Shown here piece by piece: positions 56,201 through 64,000 of a DNA stretch of 64,000 bases (within the stretch, counting starts at the first letter, position 1; every line of letters begins with the position of its first letter). A model generated the notes under the pieces. That model was not told the DNA's origin and made no database searches. It was given only the letters and a program-made list of their open reading frames with translations. This DNA comes from Rhynochetos jubatus (Eukaryota; Chordata; Aves; Eurypygiformes; Rhynochetidae): contig CM050666.1 in NCBI GenBank assembly GCA_027574665.1, positions 4,402,001-4,466,000 on the forward strand. Direction: 5' to 3'. The position numbers and the translations under genes are program-made.

Positions 56201-59051
56201 AGAGTTATAACATCTGTTGGAGAGATGATGCTTTCCTCCAGCAAACGTCCCCAAGGCAATTTTTCTGGTCAAAGCCCCAGTGGAAACTGTAGGCTTGAAC
56301 AATATTCTATAGAGTTTGATGAAATTCAGATGAAATCTGAAATAAGGCTCTACAGACTTCACTGGAGGGTATCCACAGCTCTTTTAAAGTGAGAAAGTCA
56401 GCTCAAGAAACACAGGGTAGCTGTGTTTTCCTCCATTGCCCCTTCTTTGGAGGATCTGCCTAGCAGGACCCGTTCTGCAGAAGCTCAGCCCAGCATGAAG
56501 GGATGCTGATGCTGTCTCTGTTGGCCAACATCCATTCTCCATGTCCTCTTGCGTTCCTCTTACTCCAGCAGGAACAGTGGTATTTGTCTGCAGGAATCTA
56601 ACTTCTTATTTGCCTGATAATGATAGGTCTAGATCTCTAGCTGGTTCTTCTCACTGCTGGTTCTTGCGTTTGTTGCAGTGATCTCTTTGGGTTGCATTGC
56701 TCAGATGAGCGATGGAAGCACTGGTTGTTAACATACTGCGCATGCGCCCAAACCAGGGTTTTTTGGGCTCCTTCACGTTCTGTTAAGACGGTCAAGACAT
56801 TTAATATGTTGGTGAAGACTGCTGCAGTGAACAGCCTTGTGTATTTCTCAGTGAACATTTTGACTTATATTACTAGACATCCAGTCTAGGGTATTATTTT
56901 CTGTGGGGCTGGCCTGCAGTCCTCATGCAGAGAGAGCTCATATTTGATCCGAGGGTAAGACTGAAGGAAGTACTCAGTAGTTTGTCTCCTACCAAGTCCT
57001 TTCCTGCTGTAGTTTATCCACTTCGGACTCTCCAGACAGTCTCTTGAGAGTGGTTCAATTTTATTTCAATATGCTGAAAATAAGCTGAAATGAATGCACA
57101 TTGACAATTATTTTCGGGTGTTTTTTGGTTTTGTGTGAGGTTTTTTTTGTTTTGTTTTTTTTTTTCTTTTTTCCTGGAAGATGGTATATTTACCCCAGTC
57201 ATGTTTTTTCCTCTTCCTCTTTCTATATCTGTTATGGCTGACTTCCATTTCTTCCCTGCTCTTGAGTCTCAGCAGGAAGGACAACAATTGGTGGCCTGGG
57301 AAATATAAACCCAAATGCTTTTGAGTTATATTTGCACATCTGGAACTGGGGTCTGATTCTGCACCACTGTATCCACAGGTGCTGGCTTAGTGGAGGGGAC
57401 AGGACTGATAGGACGGCAAACATTTGTCCTTTTGTAGTGACTGACCAAGGAGGAGTTAAAAATCTCCTGGCAATTTGGAAAAAGTGAAGGGGCAGCACCG
57501 TGTTTGGAGAATGATAAACCTTTGGTCAGATTTTAGACTAGAAATTGCTGCTGTGAACAAGATCTAGACAGCGCCCAGCTCAGGGGCTTCAAAGGATGCT
57601 GTAAGAACATGGTAGCAGCTAACCACGGGGAAATCCTCTTCCATATCATGCCTCATCTTGACCTTGAACAGATAGCAGTATGATCCTTGGGAACCTGGCA
57701 TTTAATCAGTCTTTTGGAGTCTTGTTACCTTGAGCTACAGCAGCTCTGGAAAGACTTGGTACATAATGTTTTGTTGCAGGAATATCAGAAGCATCTTCTA
57801 AAATAATTTGCTTAGGGCCAGTAGGGATTGGATGCTTCCACGCAGAAGTTTCCTGGTTATAAACTGTGGATCTTCGAAGAGATTTTTAACAAGGTTTCTG
57901 CCTGGCAGCTGCATTTACTATGCATTGGCTGGTACATTAGGAAACTTAAGTCTGCACAGGAAAATACACAAATACATTGAAATTCATTACTCTTTTACAG
58001 GATTGTGATAAGCAAGAAAGTGGATGTCAGTCTGTGAAGGTCTATACTTATAATTTTTTCACAGTTTTTATTAGTTTGCAGAGGCCAACAAAGCTTCCAG
58101 CTCTGAGATTACAAAACCTTGGATTTGCTCCATTAAATTCTTTGCTAGGTATGAATTTGCAGTGATCTTACAGAGCTCCTGAGTCTGGTGTGGTGAGGGC
58201 ACCATGAGAAAATGAGACCCATTTGCTAACTCCACCTGGCAAAGGCCTGATTTGGGTGGAAGTGCTTGGGAAATGCAGGAAGGATTCACTTGTAGGGCCT
58301 GATCTGTAGGGTTGGTGTTATATGATGGATTCTAAAGAGGAATGCCTGTGCTATTAGGAAACGGTTATGCAGAGCCAGTGTCCAATCCTGCGGGTCTGGG
58401 AAACATCTAGCCAGGTGGGAGTTAGAAGCTGAGTCCAGACTTCAGGACTGAGTGCTTTCCCTACAGACCTGATTTCTTCCCCCAGGCTTTGCTGAAAATC
58501 AAAGTACTGTTCTCTCCTGGTGGCCCTTCTGCTGGGAGCCCCGTGGTGCAGACACTGTGCAGCACCTTGCACAATGTGGCTCCCCCTTCCTCCCTGTCCC
58601 CTCTGCTATTGTAATACATCAACCACGGTAACTGAATATTCATCATTAGCCTCCAACAGACTTTAAATATACTTTAAATATACCAGTGACAGCTTCCTTC
58701 CTTGTAAATTCTTTCCCCAACCACTTTTTTTTTTCTTCTAATTTTACAATTTTTAATGTAAAAAAAAAAATGTAGCCCATTAACACCCCCATCTAAAACT
58801 AACTCACATTCTGGTCCAGGAACAACGGGCTCTTCCTTGCTGTGTGGACAATTTCCCATATTCCCTCTGTAAGTCAAGCTTTAACGCTTTAGCACTTTTT
58901 TCCCCTTCCGGCTTTGCTACAATTTTTTTGGACAGCAAAAATTCTGGACACTACAGTCATTTTGTGCCAGTGGTGCACAAAACCTTTCATTCCATTAAAC
59001 TGTGGCCCAGGATTACAACCAGTTATTTTGGGAATAGTGACTTTTAGGGAC

Positions 59052-59073
59052 TAAAAAAAAAAAAAAAAAAAAA
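59052..59073 (+). repeat. poly-A tract, about 22 A
   Basis: An A run follows GGGACT. The upstream sequence was inspected for a processed pseudogene and none was recognised. Confidence 0.85.
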
Positions 59074-62000
59074 ATCTAATACATTTTTAAAGACCAAAGG
59101 ACAAACGAAAATGGTAACTGTGCATACTGAGTAGACTCAGAAAAGTGTATAAATATTTCAAGATGACTGTTGCTTCACAGGGTACCAAAGACACCTCTTT
59201 GTCAGACCTCAGCTTCTGTAAGGAAGAAAAAGGTAGAAATACAGAGGGAACTGCTGTTGTGCATAGAAAAATGAAAAAGTGAAAGAAAAAGAATATTTTA
59301 GATATTTAGTTAGAAAATACTTTCCCTCCTCTCCCTCCTCAAATAGTTGATTTTTTGGCAAAAATATCACCCAACATGTTTTGACTGAAATGGAAATATT
59401 TCAGTCTGGAGAGAAGTCATTGCAATACCTCCTGGGAACTGCTGTTTGGAAACTTGGTGTCTCCAACCTGTTCCTTCTCCAGCATGACCCCCTGCTCCTG
59501 CCGTGTCTCCTGCGGAACACCACGGTCCCATCTTACAGCCATGGAGGCTGTCATGTCCCCTGGGAAAGAAATTTGGTCCCCAGTGCACAACAGGCGTGTG
59601 GGATCCTGACACCACCTTTGCTGGCACTCAGGGTGAAAATATTGTTGTTTCAGGCTTACAGCTCCTTTACGGAAAGAAAATAATTTTTTTATCAAGAAAA
59701 CATGATCAGGTTGTTAATTTTTCCCAACCTCAGCTCCCCATTGAGACAGAGTGTGTTGATTTAGGTGAGAAGGATCTGGGATGGGGATGGCTTCTTAATG
59801 TTGGTGTGGTGCTTTGCACAATGAGGGTCTGATGTTGACGGAGTCCCTGTGAGCTACCTTGAGAATTTACTGTAAGAAACTGCCATGGACATCTAATCCC
59901 ACGTCCCAAAGACATATCCAGTTCCTTCCCCACTGAAGCAGGGAGAAACTGTGAAAGCAGTCACTGCTCCAAAAAAGCCACAGAGGACACGATGTGGCAT
60001 CATGCCGTGGTACATCCCTCCTTCTCCTGTACTGTAGCTCACAGGTGCCCCACTGAAAGAAAAAATGAGGCTCTGTAATTTCTTAGGGGTATTGGGTGTT
60101 GGTGGTGTTGGAGGTGAGAAAGAAGGAACCGGCCAATCCAGGCAGCAGCCTCTCATTAGGGACAAGAGCTAAGAGAAAGGTCCACGTGTCACTTCCCTGT
60201 GGATTGTCTCCTTGGAAGGGAAACATGATGGGGAGGCAGCTTTAGGGTGTCATGGTGGTGCTATGTCTGTGAGGATTGCTGTGTGAAGGTGGAGTGTGAC
60301 AGGAGCAGGCAGGTCAAAATTGTGACCTGGTAGTGCTGGGAGATCCCTAGGACCTTGAAGGTTTGAGGGGCACCCATGAGGTTTGAAGGCTGTAGCTCTT
60401 GACCTTCCTGAAGAGCCACCAAAGCTACCCTCCAGCAAGAGCTCCTGGGGTGGAAATGCTTGTTCTGGGTGTCCACAGGCAAAGAGGTCTTCTGAAGCCA
60501 CCACATACCATGGCATCCATTGCTGTCTTGCATACCTGAGGGATGTCTGGGCTTCCTCCCAGTCCTACTCTCTTGTTCCTTATGCACAGCCTGGACTCCA
60601 GTTCTGGGAAAAGCTGCCTGGTCAGCCAGCCCAAGTGGGTGGAATGCCATGCTCCTGCCGGTCCTGTGGGGAGGAGCTGCTGGGCTTCCAGGAGAAGAAA
60701 CCCCACCTTTGGAATAAGCTGTCCTTGGCAAGCCACTGCTGCCCAGGGTTTGGAAAGCTTTTGTGGCACAATGAGAGACATTTATGTAGTTTTGAGCTCC
60801 TGGGTGAGTTTCCCCTCCACTACAGCTCGGTTGCTGATGTTTCTGGCAGCCACCACAGCAGTGGTTTGGATGAAAGCTCCCTGCTGTGAGTAGGTTTATA
60901 TAATTAGTATTGTTAAATTTTGTAAATAAGGTGCTACAGTGATAGGTCCTCTCTAAGGGGCGTAATCGGAGATTCAGTGCTCCTCCTCCACCTGTAACTG
61001 TCCAGGTGAGCCTGTTGATGGGATTTAAGGATCTGCCCTTGCTCTAGCATAATGATTTTGGCCAGGTGAGTAGGATACCTCAAAGCCAGCTTGGTCCAAC
61101 AGTTATAACCTCAAAGAAGGAAGCTTGTGTTGTAATCTGGGCTCTGGCTCGTGGCTGCTCTGAGCCTGGTGGCATTTTGTGAGGTGCTGTTGTACTATCC
61201 AGTCTTTACACAATTTTAGCATGACCTTGGGTTCAGGGAGCACCCAGATGACTTGGAGACAGCCCAGGAGGAGTCTTGCACCTCACCTGAAGTCTCTGAG
61301 ACCCCCCACTCAGCTTCAATTATCCCCTCTCCAGAGCAGGAATAATCTTGTCCAGCCATGTTGCTGATGTGCTTGGAGAAATGTCTCCAAAACACACTGT
61401 AGGGTCTTGCTGGGAAGGGGATTTCCAGCCAGTGTTGGCATAGCATCCCTGCTTCCAACCCGATTTCAGACCATGGGAACAAACCAGACTTTCCGTCAGG
61501 GTTCACCCTCCCAGTCTGGCTCTGCTGAGGCGTGCAGCATCAGGTCTTTGTGATTTATTTATTTCTCTTTTCTGAGTGCTCTCGAGTGGAGCTTGTTCTC
61601 TGGTCCAGGGATTCCCCATCCGGGACAACCAGGCTGGCAGAGCCTGGGGAAAAGGAATGGGGACAACTACCATAAGGTGGGAAAAAAGACCTACATATTT
61701 AATTCCTCTCCAAGTCAGCCTGGCAGAAATGAGGTTTTTATTTACACACATGTACACATCCACATATACAATATAAATAGTATATAATTTATAAATGTTA
61801 TCATAATATGTGAACACAAATCTTGTGTAATTCACTATAACTGCATATATGGATTTCATATAGGAGTGTAAAATGGCAGTTGTGGTGGAAGAGGCAGGAA
61901 TCTAAATGGAAGGATACTAAAAGGAAAGTGAAATAAGAGTGCTGCATGAATGAAGTGTGACGGGGCTCTGGTCTCCTGGGAGGGATGTCTCTATCTCCCT

Positions 62001-62123
62001 GAAAGCCCAAACAAACACCATGACACTAATGTGCTGCATTCATTTATTAATTCACTGATCTATTTATTAATTGATTGCTTTTCTGCCTTGTTTTTTTGTT
62101 TTGTTTTGTTTCTTTGCTTTTAG

Positions 62124-62350
62124 TAAAGAGTACCCGGTTGTTCCCAGGAGCACAGTGAGACAAAAAGTGTCCTCGAATCACAGCCCCTTCAGTGGCGAGA
62201 CCAGGGTCCTTTCTGCCTCCTCCAACCTGGGTTCCCAGTACCAGTGTGAGAATGGGGTGTCAAGCACCTCCCAGGACCTGCTACCGCCTGCCAACCCCTA
62301 CCCGATCTCCCAGGAGCACAGCCAGATCTACCACTGCACCAAGAGAAAAG
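62124..62350 (+). CDS. TBX5: TBX5 seventh coding exon, post-T-box segment (residues 252-328)
   Basis: The exon completes Ser252, then encodes [15 protein letters not shown], the [14 protein letters not shown] block and [10 protein letters not shown]. It is the first part of the C-terminal regulatory region, and residues 267-308 are more divergent than the T-box. The acceptor is TTTGTTTCTTTGCTTTTAG. The donor is G|GTCAGA, with C at +3, the weakest donor in the gene. The length is 227 bases and one base of codon 328 is carried over. Read-through of this donor stays open for 33 codons to a TGA at 62449-62451. The next exon, starting with Asp328 in known TBX5, is outside the window. Confidence 0.97.
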
Positions 62351-64000
62351 GTCAGACCTTGGCTGCTCCCCGCTTTCCCCTCCCTAAGGTGACTGTCAGC
62401 CTTGTTTTCCCTTGCCCACAGGCTGGACAGCCCCAGCCTGCTTTACAGTGATGCTTGAGGATGAGCAAGGGATGAGGATTGTGCACTGGAGGTGGGCAAC
62501 TCCCTCAGCCTGGACTGGGAAGCTCATCTTGCCGGTGTTAGCCTGAAACCCAATCTCTGCTGCTGGGCTGGGAGCGAGCTGTTTGGAGAGGTGACAGTAC
62601 CTTTCCCCCCCACTGAATCCACATTCAGTAAGATAGCTGGTGCTGGAGATAAAGATGACTTATCTGTCTCCATAGCCCCTCAGACAGGGTTAATCTCCAA
62701 GCAGAGATACCTTGACAGCTCAGGTTTTGCTGTTTTCAACTAAGTCTCACAGCTGGGAGATGGTTGTCTGTATGCAGAAAGCAATTCCACTTACATGCAT
62801 GGCCTAATGAACGGGACATGGAATTGCAGATCATGATATCCATGTTCATTCCCCTCTGGTGCAACTGACCTGCTTTGACAGAGCTTGAGGGATCAAACTG
62901 TGAGGGCTTTACACTGATTGCTCAGCTTGTCCTGCCGTGAAGACCATGATATCCGTGGGATAATTGTTCTCAGCCAGGATCGAGTGGTTTGCAGACTCTC
63001 CCTTCCTCTCCCAAAGCAATGGAAAGGCCAAGGTGCCGAAACACTTGCAGGACTCAGACAGAAAAAGCCTCAGATCAGCTCCACCCCAGATATTCAGAAG
63101 AAAATAAGGAATTCCCACGGCTGAATGCAACCCTGTGGGGTGGGCAGGATGGTTACTGCCTACTCCTGCTCCCCATTCTCAGGATTTAGTCTACATTGCA
63201 TGGGAAAAGCTAACAGGAGTCAGCATGCACCATGGCATTTGAATACACCAAGAATTTCTCCAGCGCAGTAACCTCTCCCCACAGCAGATCCCTTCCTGCT
63301 TTCCTGCACAGTCCTATCAGTCAGCCACATGTCATTATTTTTAGTAACGTAACCCCTGGGGCACTGGGATGTGCAGTGTAGACACACAGTCTAAGGTAGC
63401 GGATGCTGGGAAGTGCTGGCAGATGAGGCAGGAGGGCAGTGGAAATATCCCTCATATCCTTGGTGAATCCCCTGAATGTTGTAAGAGCATGTGTGTGGTG
63501 TACAAGTATATATGCAAAACAAAAAAAAGGTGATAAACATTAACATTTTCCTGATGTGAGCTGAGTCAAGCAGTGGAAAACAGAGGCATCATTTTCTGGC
63601 CCCTCCAGCTGACCAGGCAACCCTTGTAGTCATACAGAGTGTATCGAGGTGGTGATTGGAAGTGGTGAACCCAGACCTGAGCTGGCCATAAGGTAGGGAG
63701 TAAGGAGTTGCAGTGGACTCCCAGAGTGTCCCCTAAGGTCAGAGAGGTGGGTTGTGAGGCCCTTGCTATCCCTGTGCTGGTACAGGAAGGAGGGTGCGAG
63801 GCTTTGGGACACAGCTGGGTTGTTGCAAAGCCCCGCTGTTGGCGATGGAAAGGCATGTCACGATCGCCCTTGGCGTCCCTCAGCCTGCGATCCATCCTCG
63901 GTGCTCCTTTGCCCTGGGAGCTGAGCTTTCACCGCTCCTCTTCCCCTTTGCAAAAACTAACCAAAACAAGCTGGCCCAAATGGCAACAAACCCTTTGGAC
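62351..64000 (+). other. TBX5: TBX5 intron 8, 5' part, running off the window
   Basis: The sequence after the GTCAGA donor is non-coding. It begins with an open reading extension of 33 codons from the preceding exon. I found no AATAAA or ATTAAA signal to the window end, so any transcript ending here would need a variant signal or one beyond 64000. Confidence 0.75.

Noticed and set aside
59052-59073. Poly-A tract in intron 7 as a retrocopy tail
   Set aside because: The upstream few hundred bases translate to nothing recognisable in any frame.

Overview
The window is vertebrate nuclear DNA holding most of one gene, the T-box transcription factor gene TBX5, on the + strand. Seven coding exons were reconstructed. 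They join without a frame break into residues 1 to 327 plus one base of codon 328, and all seven introns are GT-AG. Every exon boundary falls at the coding position I recall for human TBX5 (after coding bases 147, 242, 362, 510, 663, 755 and 982). The final coding exon, with the C-terminal transactivation region, the stop codon and the 3'UTR, lies beyond base 64000.

The organism is most likely a bird, or at least a sauropsid. An old CR1-like LINE reverse-transcriptase fragment lies near 1.1 kb, the introns are compact, GC content around the promoter is high, and there are many long G/C homopolymers typical of GC-rich avian chromosomes. I cannot name the species.

Layout: 1-30.9 kb is 5' flanking DNA with no protein gene that I can support. 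It has a first CpG-rich block at 6.5-7.1 kb, several AT-rich blocks that look like conserved regulatory elements, a compact CCAAT/GATA/TATA promoter-like cluster at 20.55-20.64 kb, and from about 20.3 kb a long series of CpG-rich blocks running to 36.4 kb. The proximal TBX5 promoter and untranslated exons are inferred at about 30.9-31.9 kb. Coding exons follow at 34,423, 36,278, 39,003, 39,799, 42,079, 50,914 and 62,124. The two largest introns (8.7 and 11.1 kb) hold simple repeats, a probable minus-strand repeat element (45.8-47.2 kb) and candidate enhancers.

TBX5 drives forelimb bud initiation and heart chamber and septum formation, so the non-coding DNA here is expected to be rich in limb and cardiac enhancers. 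No tRNA, rRNA, CRISPR array, second protein gene or new molecular system was recognised. The most useful observations concern transcript structure (an in-frame upstream start, a read-through short isoform, an internal Met51 start), structured non-coding DNA (hairpins, a 48-base palindrome, G-runs, a polypyrimidine tract) and candidate regulatory elements.
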